This document shows positions 38,243-46,495 of a stretch of 64,000 nt of DNA, piece by piece; positions within the stretch are counted from its first letter, which is position 1; every line of letters starts with the position of its first letter. The stretch covers positions 1,152,001-1,216,000 of the forward strand of contig NZ_CP041636.1 of NCBI RefSeq assembly GCF_007197755.1. The letters are read 5' to 3'. The position numbers and the translations under genes are program-made. The stretch is from Ferrovibrio terrae (GTDB lineage Bacteria; Pseudomonadota; Alphaproteobacteria; Ferrovibrionales; Ferrovibrionaceae). The notes below the pieces were generated by a model, which ran no database searches, was not told the DNA's origin, and was given only the letters and a program-made list of their open reading frames with translations.

Positions 38243-39037
38243 ATGATTGCTATGAACAAGATAGTGCCTTCGGCGGTGTTCGCCAGCCTTCTGCCCGGCC
38301 TGCTGCTCTGGGCTTTGCCAGCCATGGCGCAGCAGTCGCTGCAAGGCTCGACCGTTCTGCAGGATGCCGCCTATCAGGACTGCCTGTCGCTGGCGCGCCG
38401 CAATCCCGAGGAAGGTTTCAGTCAGGCCCAGCTGTGGCAGGCGACCGGCGGCGGCTTGCCGGCGCAGCATTGCGCTGCGCTGGCGCTGGTGGAGCTGCGG
38501 CATTACGGCGATGCCGCTGACCGGCTGGAAAAGCTGCTGCCGCTGGCCGAGAAACAGGCACCGCACCTGACCGTGGCGCTGCTCGACCAGGCCGCCAATG
38601 CCTGGCTGCTGGCCGAACAGCCGCAGCGCGCCAAGCAATTGCTGGATATCGCACTGAAGGCCGCGCCTGAAACTTCCGACCTGCTGATCGACCGCGCGCT
38701 GGCGCTGGCGGCGCTGAACGACTATGCGGCGGCGCGGCGCGATCTGGATGTGGCGCTGCGTGTCGATCCGACCCGCGAGGATGCACTGGCCTTGCGCGCC
38801 GCGGCACGACGCCAGACCGGTGACATGGGTGGCGCCATGGAAGATGCCGAAACCGCGCTGGCGATCCAGCCGCGCCTGCCCGAAGCCCTGCTGGAACGCG
38901 GCATCCTGCGACTCAACAGGGGCGACAAGGCCGGCGCACGGCGCGACCTGATCGAGGTGCGCATGGTGGCGCCCGACTCACCGGCGGCGGTTTCCGCCGG
39001 CCAGTATATCGAGCAGATGGACGTGAAGCAGGATTAG
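38243..39037 (+). CDS. Exported TPR-repeat protein
   Basis: A 264-residue protein with a signal peptide (VPSAVFASLLPGLLLWALPAMA, cleavage likely before QQS) and several tetratricopeptide-like helical pairs (ALVELRHYGDAADRLEKLL; ALRAAARRQTGDMGGAMEDAE). TPR proteins of this sort act as periplasmic scaffolds; no partner is indicated. ATG at 38243 or 38252 are both possible starts. It is convergent with queG and overlaps its stop. Confidence 0.8.
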   Translation: MIAMNKIVPSAVFASLLPGLLLWALPAMAQQSLQGSTVLQDAAYQDCLSLARRNPEEGFSQAQLWQATGGGLPAQHCAALALVELRHYGDAADRLEKLLPLAEKQAPHLTVALLDQAANAWLLAEQPQRAKQLLDIALKAAPETSDLLIDRALALAALNDYAAARRDLDVALRVDPTREDALALRAAARRQTGDMGGAMEDAETALAIQPRLPEALLERGILRLNRGDKAGARRDLIEVRMVAPDSPAAVSAGQYIEQMDVKQD

Positions 39038-40092
39038 GCCGCCCTGCTCAGTCTTGTCAGCGCCTGCGCCGCCTGCAGGCGCACCACTTCCGCCTCATCG
39101 TGCGACAGTTTTTCCAGCACCGGCCGCATCGCGGCATCGCCGCTGTTGCCGAGCGCCACGCAGACATTGCGGACAAAGCGATCCCGTCCGATACGTTTCA
39201 CCGCCGTGGTGGCGAAGCGCTCGCGGAAGCTGGCATCGTCCAGTCCGGCCAGATCGAGCAAGGTCGGCGCATCGAGTTCCGGGCGGCTGTGCAGCGTGAT
39301 CTCGCGCGCCGTGCTGGCGAACTTGTTCCATGGACAGACGGCGAGGCAGTCGTCACAGCCATAGATGCGGTTGCCCATCGCGGCGGCGAAATCCTCGGCG
39401 ATCACGCCATCGTATTCGATGGTGAGATAGGAAATGCAGCGTCGCGCATCCAGCTGATACGGCGCGGGAAAGGCTTTGGTCGGACAGATGTCGAGGCAAT
39501 TGCTGCAGGTGCCGCAGTGATCCGTTTCGGCCTCGTCCGGCGCCAGTTCGGCCGTGGTGAGGATCAGGCCCAGGAACAGCCAGGAACCGAAGTCGCGCGA
39601 CACCAGATTGGTATGCTTGCCCTGCCAGCCGATCCCGGCCGCCGCCGACAGCGGCTTTTCCATCAGTGGCGCGGTATCGACAAACACCTTCACGTCGTTG
39701 CCGGCATGGTGGTGCAGCCAGCTGGCCAGGCTTTTGAGTTTCTTCTTGACGACGAGATGATAGTCACGGCCCTGGGCATAGACCGAGATCGCGGCGCGAT
39801 CCTTTTCCAGCAGCACGTCGAGCGGGTTGTGGTCGGGGCCATAGTTCAGGCCGAGGGCGATAATACCGCGCGCTTCGGGCCAAAGCGCATTGGGATGGCG
39901 GCGCCGCTCGGCCTTGTCTTCCAGCCACTGCATGGTGCCGTGGCGTTTGAGCGCCATGAACTCGTCCAGCCGTTCGGCCAGTTCTGGGCCGATGCGGCCG
40001 GCCGTTGTGAAGCCGACCGCATCGAATCCTTCCGCCAGCGCGTGCTGACGGATCAGCTCTTTCAGATCGGTCGGATTAGCCGATCGCGGCAA
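39034..40092 (-). CDS. queG: Epoxyqueuosine reductase
   Basis: A ~352-residue cobalamin and iron-sulfur enzyme that makes queuosine in the last step of tRNA wobble modification. The two ferredoxin-type clusters are CGTCSNCLDICPTKAF and CDDCLAVCPWNKFA; the catalytic region has KVFVDTAPLMEKPLSAAAGIGWQGKH. A HEAT-like C-terminus (EVVRLQAAQALTRL) is typical. The start is uncertain: no ATG fits, and I choose TTG 40092, inside the end of ridA, because the conserved N-terminus begins just after it. Confidence 0.92.
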   Translation of the reverse strand: MPRSANPTDLKELIRQHALAEGFDAVGFTTAGRIGPELAERLDEFMALKRHGTMQWLEDKAERRRHPNALWPEARGIIALGLNYGPDHNPLDVLLEKDRAAISVYAQGRDYHLVVKKKLKSLASWLHHHAGNDVKVFVDTAPLMEKPLSAAAGIGWQGKHTNLVSRDFGSWLFLGLILTTAELAPDEAETDHCGTCSNCLDICPTKAFPAPYQLDARRCISYLTIEYDGVIAEDFAAAMGNRIYGCDDCLAVCPWNKFASTAREITLHSRPELDAPTLLDLAGLDDASFRERFATTAVKRIGRDRFVRNVCVALGNSGDAAMRPVLEKLSHDEAEVVRLQAAQALTRLSRAA

Positions 40093-40426
40093 TGCAGGCG
40101 ATCTCGACCTTGTAGTCCGGGGCCGCCAGCCTGGATTCCACGGTGGCGCGCGCCGGCGTGTTGCCCTTGGACACCCAGGCATCCCAGGCCTTGTTCATCT
40201 CGGCGAAGGTCGACATGTCGGCAAGCCAGATATTGGTCGACAGAATCTTGGTCTTGTCGGTACCGGCTTCCTTCAGCAGGCGGTCGATCTGCGCCAGGAT
40301 CTGCTCGGTCTGGCCGGTGACATCGGCCTTGGGATCGGCGGCAACCTGGCCGGCAAGATACACGGTGTTGCCATGCACCACGGCCTGGCTCATGCGGGGA
40401 CCGACATCGATGCGGCGGACGGACAT
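40076..40426 (-). CDS. RidA family protein
   Basis: A 116-residue protein of the RidA/YjgF group, which hydrolyse reactive enamine and imine intermediates released by PLP enzymes. The family signature appears as VYLAGQVAADP, ILAQIDRLLKEAGTDKTKIL and the C-terminal ARATVESRLAAPDYKVEI (Arg for substrate carboxylate, Glu near the end). AAGGAG precedes ATG 40426. It overlaps queG by 17 bases. Confidence 0.9.
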   Translation of the reverse strand: MSVRRIDVGPRMSQAVVHGNTVYLAGQVAADPKADVTGQTEQILAQIDRLLKEAGTDKTKILSTNIWLADMSTFAEMNKAWDAWVSKGNTPARATVESRLAAPDYKVEIACIAAIG

Positions 40427-40452
40427 GCGGTAGTCTCCTTTTTCTCTGCTCA

Positions 40453-40526
40453 CGTCATGCTCGGGCTCGACCCGAGCATCTCTCTCCACTCGGCCTGAGA
40501 TCCTCGGCGCAAGGCCGAGGATGACG
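40453..40526. repeat. Palindromic intergenic repeat element
   Basis: Two perfect 9-bp hairpins (ATGCTCGGG/CCCGAGCAT at 40457-40479 and ATCCTCGGC/GCCGAGGAT at 40500-40522) are flanked by CGTCAT and ATGACG as outer inverted ends. This layout is that of the mobile-like intergenic repeats scattered through many alphaproteobacterial genomes. Confidence 0.7.
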
Positions 40527-40536
40527 GCTCTGTATA

Positions 40537-41205
40537 TTAGAAATCCAGATCGGCGTAATGCTTCGGCGGCGGCAGGCCGGGAATATGGTCGGCCAGCAGC
40601 GGGCGGAAACTGGGCCGGGATTTCACGCGGGCATACCAGTCATGCGCGCCGGGATGGTCGGCCCAGGGAATGTCGCCGAGGTAATCCAGGCAACTGAGAT
40701 GCGCCGCCGCGGCGATATCGGCCAGCGAGAAGTCATCGCCGGCGAGCCAGTTGCGGCGCTCGGTGAGCCAGGCGATGTAGTCGAGATGGATTTTCATGTT
40801 CTGGTGCGCGATGCGGATCACGGAGGATTCCGGATGCCCCATGCCCATGAAGCGCTTCATCACCTTCTCGAACACCAGCGGCTCGGAGACTTCCGGCCCG
40901 AATTTGTGATCCCACCAGGCGACCAGCCGCCGCGTCTCGGCGCGGCTCGGCGGATCGAAGCCGATCAGCATCTTGTTGGGATAGACCTCGTCGAGGTATT
41001 CGCAGATCGCCTGGCTATCGGCCAGCGCGCGGCCGTCATGCTCCACCAGCACCGGACCGTTGCCGCTCGGGTCCATGGCGAGGAATTCCGGCCGGCGCTC
41101 CCACAGCTTCTCGACCTCGAGATCGAATTCCAGCCCCTTTTCCTTCAGGAGCACACGGACCTTGCGGGACTGGGGGGAAAGCCAGAGATGGTACAGCTTG
41201 CGCAT
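40537..41205 (-). CDS. Glutathione S-transferase family protein
   Basis: A 222-residue GST. The thioredoxin-like N-terminal domain begins KLYHLWLSPQSRKVRVLLKE with the usual catalytic Ser near residue 10, then GNGPVLVEHDGRALADSQAI (cis-Pro and the Glu/Asp-Ser glutathione site appear as DSQAI). The helical C-terminal domain has DDFSLADIAAAAHL. Substrate unknown. ATG 41205. It is divergent from the next GST by 60 bases. Confidence 0.88.
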   Translation of the reverse strand: MRKLYHLWLSPQSRKVRVLLKEKGLEFDLEVEKLWERRPEFLAMDPSGNGPVLVEHDGRALADSQAICEYLDEVYPNKMLIGFDPPSRAETRRLVAWWDHKFGPEVSEPLVFEKVMKRFMGMGHPESSVIRIAHQNMKIHLDYIAWLTERRNWLAGDDFSLADIAAAAHLSCLDYLGDIPWADHPGAHDWYARVKSRPSFRPLLADHIPGLPPPKHYADLDF

Positions 41206-41265
41206 GGGGGCGGAGTCTAGTCGTATTCGGATGAATGAAAAAGCTGGAGAGGACCGCGAATCAGC

Positions 41266-41892
41266 ATGTTGAAAATCTGGGGCCGGGCCAGTTCTGTCAA
41301 TGTCCAGAAGGTTTTGTGGGCGGCCGACGAGCTGGGGCTGGCGTATGAGCATATCGTGGTCGGCGGCAAATTCGGCGGAAACGACACGCCTGAATACCGC
41401 GCGATGAATCCCAACGGCCTGGTGCCGGTGCTGCAGGACACGGATGGCGGCATCCACTGGGAAAGCAACAGCATGGTGCGCTACCTCGCCGCCCGCTACG
41501 ACGCGTCAGGCGCCGGCCTGTGGCTGGCCGATCCGGCCGCGCGCAGCCAGGCCGACCGCTGGATGGACTGGGCCAGCAGCCTGCTGGGAGAACCAATGCG
41601 CGTGCTGTTCTGGGGCTTCGTGCGCGATCCGGTGAATGCCGACCTGAATGCCATGACCAAGGCCGAGATGCAGGCGGCCGAATATTGGGCCCGGCTCGAC
41701 ACCCACCTCGCTGACCGGGCTTTTGTGGCCGGTGACCGCCTGACCATCGGCGACATCCCGGCAGCCTGCCAGCTGCACCGCTGGCTCAGCTTCCCGATCA
41801 CGCGGCCGACTCTGCCGAACCTGTTGGCCTGGCACGGCCGGATGACCGGACGGGCGGGTTACCGCGCCCATGTCATGCCACCCATGGAATGA
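41266..41892 (+). CDS. Glutathione S-transferase family protein
   Basis: A 208-residue GST with KIWGRASSVNVQKVLWAADELG at the N-terminus (theta-like Ser), then NPNGLVPVLQDTDG and WESNSMVRYLAARYD for the glutathione site, and DRLTIGDIPAACQLHRW in the helical domain. It differs strongly from the adjacent divergent GST, so the pair is not a recent duplication. Confidence 0.88.
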   Translation: MLKIWGRASSVNVQKVLWAADELGLAYEHIVVGGKFGGNDTPEYRAMNPNGLVPVLQDTDGGIHWESNSMVRYLAARYDASGAGLWLADPAARSQADRWMDWASSLLGEPMRVLFWGFVRDPVNADLNAMTKAEMQAAEYWARLDTHLADRAFVAGDRLTIGDIPAACQLHRWLSFPITRPTLPNLLAWHGRMTGRAGYRAHVMPPME

Positions 41893-42021
41893 AACTGGCC
41901 GTCAGACAGGGTTTACAGCCGTATCAACCTTTGCACAGAACCTGATTTTGATCCGGTTTCAGCGGGAACTTTGGGGCAAAATGGCCCTGTTTCGACAGAA
42001 ACAAGCTTAAAATCGGCTTTT

Positions 42022-42065
42022 AAACGGGTCTTGGCCGACGTTTTCTGCAGCTAAGACCCGTTTTT
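42022..42065 (+). terminator. Terminator-like dyad after the GST gene
   Basis: 11-bp perfect stem, 20-base loop that contains its own short dyad, and TTTTT at the end. The flanking A-run makes it usable on both strands. Confidence 0.55.
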
Positions 42066-42169
42066 GACCCTCAACTGGCTCATTTCCGGCCGTTCCGACG
42101 GTCTGAAAGGGCCGTGCCCATCCCAAATCGTGACCATTCCGCCCCTGATCGGCTCAGGCCGGAATCACC

Positions 42170-42199
42170 TTGACCACACAGTCTTGTTCTCCATATATA
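42170..42199 (+). promoter_or_regulatory. Promoter ahead of the SRPBCC genes
   Basis: TTGACC, 18-base spacer, TATATA; about 100 bases upstream of ATG 42299. Confidence 0.5.
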
Positions 42200-42298
42200 A
42201 CCTATGAGTTATTTAACGGGGCATGGTGTGTGATCGCTGATTACAGGTTTTTTCCTGCCTCTCTGTCGGCTGGCGCCAGGCTCGGCCGTCCTCGGAGC

Positions 42299-42865
42299 AT
42301 GTCCAATCCCGAACAGAAAGCTCCCATGCTCAAGATCGCCCTTATTGTCCTCGCCCTGCTCGCCGTCGCCATTGCCGGCGTGCTCGCCTATGCCGCCACC
42401 AAGCCCGATACCTCCCGCATCGCCCGGTCCGCCCAGATCCAGGCGGCGCCGGACCGGATCTTTGCGCTGATCAACGATCTGCCCGCCTGGCAGACCTGGT
42501 CGCCTTACGAGAAGAAAGACCCGGACATGCAGCGCAGCTTCACCGGCCCGGCCGCCGGCATCGGCGCGAAATACGCCTGGGCCGGCGACAAAAACATCGG
42601 CGACGGCCGCATGGAGATCGTCGAGAGCACTGCCCCGTCAAAGATCGCGATCCGGCTGGAATTCCTGAAACCCTTCCAGCATACCGCCATGGCGGACTTC
42701 ACCCTGGCTCCAGCCGCCAACGGCGCCACCACGGTGACCTGGGCGATGACTGGTCCGGCCAATTACCTGTCCAAGGTGATGAGCGTGGTCTTCGATTTCG
42801 ACAAGATGATCGGTCGCGACTTCGAGGCCGGCCTCACTAATCTGAAAACCCTCGCAGAGAAATAA
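42299..42865 (+). CDS. Membrane-anchored SRPBCC family protein
   Basis: A 188-residue protein with one N-terminal transmembrane helix (IALIVLALLAVAIAGVLAYAA) and an SRPBCC/START-like ligand-binding fold (IQAAPDRIFALINDLPAWQTWSPYEKKDP; later ATTVTWAMTGPANYL). This family binds small hydrophobic molecules; ligand unknown. Start may be ATG 42299 or ATG 42326. It is followed after 11 bases by a second SRPBCC gene, so the two form one unit. Confidence 0.85.
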   Translation: MSNPEQKAPMLKIALIVLALLAVAIAGVLAYAATKPDTSRIARSAQIQAAPDRIFALINDLPAWQTWSPYEKKDPDMQRSFTGPAAGIGAKYAWAGDKNIGDGRMEIVESTAPSKIAIRLEFLKPFQHTAMADFTLAPAANGATTVTWAMTGPANYLSKVMSVVFDFDKMIGRDFEAGLTNLKTLAEK

Positions 42866-42876
42866 GGGGAGCCAGC

Positions 42877-43350
42877 ATGTCCGCCGCCCCGAAAACCGAT
42901 CGTGCACCCGACCTCGTGCTGAACCGCGTGTTCAATGCCCCGCGCGAGCGCGTCTTCCGCGCCTGGATCGAACCGCAGCTGATGGCGCAGTGGTGGGGAC
43001 CGGAGGGCTATACCGCACCGGTCTGCGAACTGGATGCGCGACCGGGCGGTGCCTGGCTGGTGCATATGCGTTCGCCCGAGGGCCATGTACAGGTGATGGG
43101 CGGCACCTATCACGAGATCGCCGAGCCCTCGAAGCTCATCTGCACGACGTTTGTGAAGGATGGCGAGCGCTTCATGGTGGAAGGCCTGCATGTCGTCACC
43201 TTCGAGGCGGCGTCCGAAGGCAGGACCAGGATGCGGCTGGAATCGACGCTGATCCAGCTCGCGCCCGAATGGGAAGCGGCGCGCCATGGCGGCATGCAGC
43301 ATGGCTGGAACACCAGCATCGACAAGCTGGAAACGATGTTTAAAGCCTAG
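42877..43350 (+). CDS. SRPBCC/AHSA1-type protein
   Basis: A 157-residue protein of the Aha1-C-like SRPBCC group: VLNRVFNAPRERVFRAWIEPQLMAQWWGP is the typical start, with MGGTYHEIAEPSKL and C-terminal GWNTSIDKLETMF. Such proteins are often encoded with ArsR regulators or membrane partners and bind hydrophobic ligands. AAGGGGAG lies just upstream. Function not known. Confidence 0.88.
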   Translation: MSAAPKTDRAPDLVLNRVFNAPRERVFRAWIEPQLMAQWWGPEGYTAPVCELDARPGGAWLVHMRSPEGHVQVMGGTYHEIAEPSKLICTTFVKDGERFMVEGLHVVTFEAASEGRTRMRLESTLIQLAPEWEAARHGGMQHGWNTSIDKLETMFKA

Positions 43351-43362
43351 CCGGGCTGGAGA

Positions 43363-43767
43363 TCACTCGCGACCGCTGCCACTGGTCTGCGGCAGCGCCG
43401 TACCCGGCGATGCGATCAGCGCAAAGGTCAGCAGCGTGGCCGGCGACAGATGTTTCGGTGTGGCCTGTGTGGTGGCGCCAGCCGGTGCTTTTACCGGCGC
43501 GATGACGGCTGGAGTGGTGACCGGTGCAACGGCCGGCACCACATCTGGTGTGGTGAGGATCGCTTCCACTTTGTCGGCGGGTGGCCCCGGAACAACATCC
43601 AGCGCGATGACAGCGCCATGATGATGGATATCGCAGTCCTCCATCGGCTCGCCCATGGCAAGCGGCGAATGCGCTGCCCAATCCTCCCCGTCTTCGGCAC
43701 GTGAAACCATCGGCAGGGAGGCAAACAGCAGGACTGTACCGGCAAACACGAGCAGATCGGTTTTCAT
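43363..43767 (-). CDS. Exported protein of unknown function, Val/Pro-rich
   Basis: A 134-residue protein with a signal peptide (TDLLVFAGTVLLFASLPMVSRA). The mature part has DCDIHHHGAVIAL, an HHH motif that could bind metal, followed by a Val/Pro/Thr-rich segment that looks unstructured and a second hydrophobic stretch near the end. No family is recognised. ATG 43767 and 43776 are both possible starts. Its expression is plausible from the signal peptide and frame length, but it could be lineage-specific. Confidence 0.55.
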   Translation of the reverse strand: MKTDLLVFAGTVLLFASLPMVSRAEDGEDWAAHSPLAMGEPMEDCDIHHHGAVIALDVVPGPPADKVEAILTTPDVVPAVAPVTTPAVIAPVKAPAGATTQATPKHLSPATLLTFALIASPGTALPQTSGSGRE

Positions 43768-44045
43768 GGCAGCCATCCCGCGCAGGGTGAATGACAGCGC
43801 GACAACATTGGCCGTCGCCGTGAAGTTCCGTGACAAATGCTTCGGCCGCCGCTTTTCCCAATCCCTGTGCTAGGCTGAATTGGTCAGACGCCGGGCCGAA
43901 AGGTACGGCTGACGGGATCCTGCAGCAGAGTCCGACCCTGCAGCAGCCTCCTGTCCGGCACTTCAGCAATTCCCCGGGGATTGCCAGAGCGACGGTCTTT
44001 CTCGCCTCACCTGCCTCCCCTGTCGTCTTCACAAAGGAACATCCT

Positions 44046-44999
44046 ATGGGTCTCTCCCTGCAGCGCCGTGGCCTCCTGGCCGCTGCCTTCGCCCTCGTGG
44101 CCATCGGCAGCATCGCCGCACCGGCCCTGGCCCAGAGTAAGCCGCCCGCCTCGGTCACCTTCCCGCGCGGTTTCAAGACGCAGGAGGTCGCCGCCAACGG
44201 CACCACCATCCATGTGCGTGTCGGCGGCAAGGGTCCCGCCGTCGTGCTGCTGCACGGCTATGGCGAGACCGGCGATATGTGGGCGCCGCTGGCCGCCGAA
44301 CTGGCGCGCGACCATACCGTGGTGGTGCCCGACTTGCGCGGGCTGGGGCTTTCGGCGAAGCCGAAGAACGGCTTCGACAAGAAAACGCAGGCGCATGACG
44401 TGGCCGGTGTGCTGGACAGGCTGAAGATCACCGATGCCGACCTGGTCACCCACGATATCGGCAACATGGTGGGCTATGCCTTTGCCGCGCAGTATCCGGC
44501 CCGTGTGAAGAAATTCGTGTTGATCGATGCGCCAGTGCCGGGCATCGGCCCGTGGGACGACATCCTGAAGCATCCGCTGCTGTGGCATTTCCGCTTCGGC
44601 GGCCCGGATATGGAGCGTCTGGTGAAGGGCCGCGAGCGCATTTACCTCGATCGATTCTGGAATGAGTTCTCGGCCAATCCGAAACGCTTCACCGAAGGTT
44701 CGCGCCAGCATTACGCCAGGCTTTATGCCCGGCCCGGCGCCATGCATTCAGGCTTCGCGCAGTTTGCCGCCTTCGACCAGGACGCCATTGACAACAAGGC
44801 GATGCTGGCCGCAAACGGCAAGCTGAAGATGCCGGTGCTGGCCCTAGGCGGCGAGAAGAGCTTTGGCCTGACCATGGCTGTGGTGATGCGCGCCGCGGCC
44901 GACAACGTCACCGAAGGCGTGGTGCCCGACAGCGGCCACTGGATCATGGAAGAAAATCCGAAGGCGACCGTGGCGCTGGTGCGCGGTTTCCTCGGCTAG
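44046..44999 (+). CDS. Exported alpha/beta hydrolase, epoxide-hydrolase/dehalogenase-like
   Basis: A 317-residue hydrolase with a signal peptide (LLAAAFALVAIGSIAAPALA). The nucleophile motif is VTHDIGNMVGYAFA with Asp in the nucleophile place, as in epoxide hydrolases and fluoroacetate/haloalkane dehalogenases; oxyanion motif LLHGYGETGDMW and the catalytic His in SGHWIMEENP are present. Export of such an enzyme is common in this lineage, substrate unknown. ATG 44046 is followed directly by the signal peptide. Confidence 0.87.
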   Translation: MGLSLQRRGLLAAAFALVAIGSIAAPALAQSKPPASVTFPRGFKTQEVAANGTTIHVRVGGKGPAVVLLHGYGETGDMWAPLAAELARDHTVVVPDLRGLGLSAKPKNGFDKKTQAHDVAGVLDRLKITDADLVTHDIGNMVGYAFAAQYPARVKKFVLIDAPVPGIGPWDDILKHPLLWHFRFGGPDMERLVKGRERIYLDRFWNEFSANPKRFTEGSRQHYARLYARPGAMHSGFAQFAAFDQDAIDNKAMLAANGKLKMPVLALGGEKSFGLTMAVVMRAAADNVTEGVVPDSGHWIMEENPKATVALVRGFLG

Positions 45000-45005
45000 G
45001 GGCGC

Positions 45006-45884
45006 TCAGGCGTCCGCGGTGGCCGCTTCCCAGCCGCCCTGCTTCGCATCGAGCGTGCCGCGCGTGATCACGCTGTCCTGCAGCGCGATATCGGCGGCGC
45101 CGAAATCCGGCTGGTCGCGCAGCTGCGCATAGAGCGGCGTGAAATCCGGCCGCGTCGCATCGAACAGCTCGTCGAAGCTGCGGATCACGAAGTAGCTCTT
45201 CTGGAAAGTGTCGATGCGGTAGCGCGTGCGCATCACGCGAATCAGGTCGAAGCGGATGCGGTTCGGCGCATTGCTGTCGAGGCAGAAGACGCTTTCGGTT
45301 TTCGATGACAGAATTCCGCTGCCGTAGATGCGCAGATCGCCGTTCTTCTGCTCGATCAGGCCGAATTCCACCGTGTACCAGTAGAGCCGCGCCAGATGAT
45401 GCAGCGCGTTCAGGCCTGCCGCCTTCAGCCCGCCTTTTCCGTAGGCCTGCATGTAGTCGGCGAAGACCGGATTCATCAGCAGCGGCACATGGCCGTAGAT
45501 ATCGTGGAAGCAGTCGGGTTCCTGCAGGTAGTCGAGCTGGCTGCGCTTGCGGATCCACCAGGTGACCGGAAAACGGCGCGTCGCCAGATGGCCGAAAAAG
45601 ATGGCGTCGGGCACCAGGCCCGGGACGCAGACGATGCGCCAGCCGGTCGCCTTCTCCAGCACATCCGACAGTCGCTCGAAATCCGGCACGCCATCCGCCG
45701 CGACGCCGAGCCCTTTCAGGCCATCCAAAAAGGCGTCGCAGGCACGGCCGGGCAGCAAAGCGGCCTGGCGGCGGAACAGGTCGCGCCACACGGCATGGTC
45801 CTCGGCCGTGTAGCGCTCCAACGGCTGGTCATGTGTGTAGTCGGCGCGGATAACCAGATCATCGTGTCGTTCTGCGAGGGCCAT
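45006..45884 (-). CDS. phhA: Phenylalanine 4-monooxygenase
   Basis: A 292-residue pterin- and iron-dependent hydroxylase that turns phenylalanine into tyrosine. The iron ligands are the two His in CFHDIYGHVPLLM and the Glu in YWYTVEFGLIE; KTESVFCL and the core are intact. Bacterial forms lack the regulatory domain, as here. It is divergent from an Lrp/AsnC-type gene whose shared intergenic region carries inverted repeats, so Lrp-type control of phenylalanine use is likely. A 4a-carbinolamine dehydratase gene is not nearby. Confidence 0.96.
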   Translation of the reverse strand: MALAERHDDLVIRADYTHDQPLERYTAEDHAVWRDLFRRQAALLPGRACDAFLDGLKGLGVAADGVPDFERLSDVLEKATGWRIVCVPGLVPDAIFFGHLATRRFPVTWWIRKRSQLDYLQEPDCFHDIYGHVPLLMNPVFADYMQAYGKGGLKAAGLNALHHLARLYWYTVEFGLIEQKNGDLRIYGSGILSSKTESVFCLDSNAPNRIRFDLIRVMRTRYRIDTFQKSYFVIRSFDELFDATRPDFTPLYAQLRDQPDFGAADIALQDSVITRGTLDAKQGGWEAATADA

Positions 45885-45931
45885 GGTTGACCTCCGGAAT
45901 TGGGATACCCGCAAGGATATCGCACCACGGG

Positions 45932-46008
45932 TGCAAGAACTTTGCATCTTACGAAATAAAACCGTGATCCGCGCAATAATCTGGCAAGAAATACCACTTC
46001 ATGCCAGA
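45932..46008. promoter_or_regulatory. Inverted repeats between phhA and the Lrp-type gene
   Basis: Two dyads lie in the shared promoter region: TGCAA-N5-TTGCA at 45932-45946 and TCTGGCA-N15-TGCCAGA at 45980-46008. The second ends 8 bases before the regulator start. They are candidate sites for the Lrp-type regulator. Confidence 0.5.
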
Positions 46009-46015
46009 ATGATGC

Positions 46016-46480
46016 ATGACTGCTGATCTGGATGCCTTTGACCTGCGCCTGCTCGCCGCGCTCCAGCGCGAAGGCCGCGCGCCGAATGCGGCGCTGGCGG
46101 AAACGGTGGGCCTGAGCGCCAGCCAGGTCAGCCGCCGGCTGGCGCGGCTGGAAGCCGAGGGCGTGATCGCCGCTTATGCGGCGTTGCTGAAACCGGACGC
46201 GGTGGGCCTGAGCGTGCTAGCGTTCAGCAGCGTGTCACTGGAACGCCAGGCCGAAGCAATGGACGGCTTCGAGGCCGCGATGCTGCGCTTCCCGGAAATC
46301 CTCGAATGCTATTCGGTGACCGGCGAGCAGGACTTCGTGCTGCGCATCGTGGCGAAGGATCTCAAGGCCTTTGCCGATTTCCTCTCCAACCGACTCTTAC
46401 GCGTACCCGGCGTGCGCAGCGTGCGTTCGAGCATCGTGCTGCACACGATCAAGCAGACCACGGCGCTGCCACTGCCGTAG
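46016..46480 (+). CDS. Lrp/AsnC family transcriptional regulator
   Basis: A 154-residue regulator. The N-terminus (LDAFDLRLLAALQREGRAPNAALAETVGLSASQVSRRLARLE) is the AsnC helix-turn-helix; the C-terminal RAM domain (CYSVTGEQDFVLRIVAKDLKAFADF) binds an amino acid. In several bacteria an Lrp-type activator next to phhA responds to phenylalanine. The divergent arrangement and the dyads between the two genes support this role here. Confidence 0.92.
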   Translation: MTADLDAFDLRLLAALQREGRAPNAALAETVGLSASQVSRRLARLEAEGVIAAYAALLKPDAVGLSVLAFSSVSLERQAEAMDGFEAAMLRFPEILECYSVTGEQDFVLRIVAKDLKAFADFLSNRLLRVPGVRSVRSSIVLHTIKQTTALPLP

Positions 46481-46495
46481 TAACGCGTCACGCGA

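Larger units (their letters stand above)
41893..42298. other. Gene-free stretch with a terminator-like dyad and a promoter
   Basis: I see no convincing gene in these 406 bases. AAACGGGTCTT (42022-42032) and AAGACCCGTTT (42053-42063) form an 11-bp stem with a 20-base loop and a T-run, usable as a terminator for the GST transcript. Farther on, TTGACC (42170-42175), 18 bases, TATATA (42194-42199) is a probable promoter for the SRPBCC pair. Confidence 0.6.
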
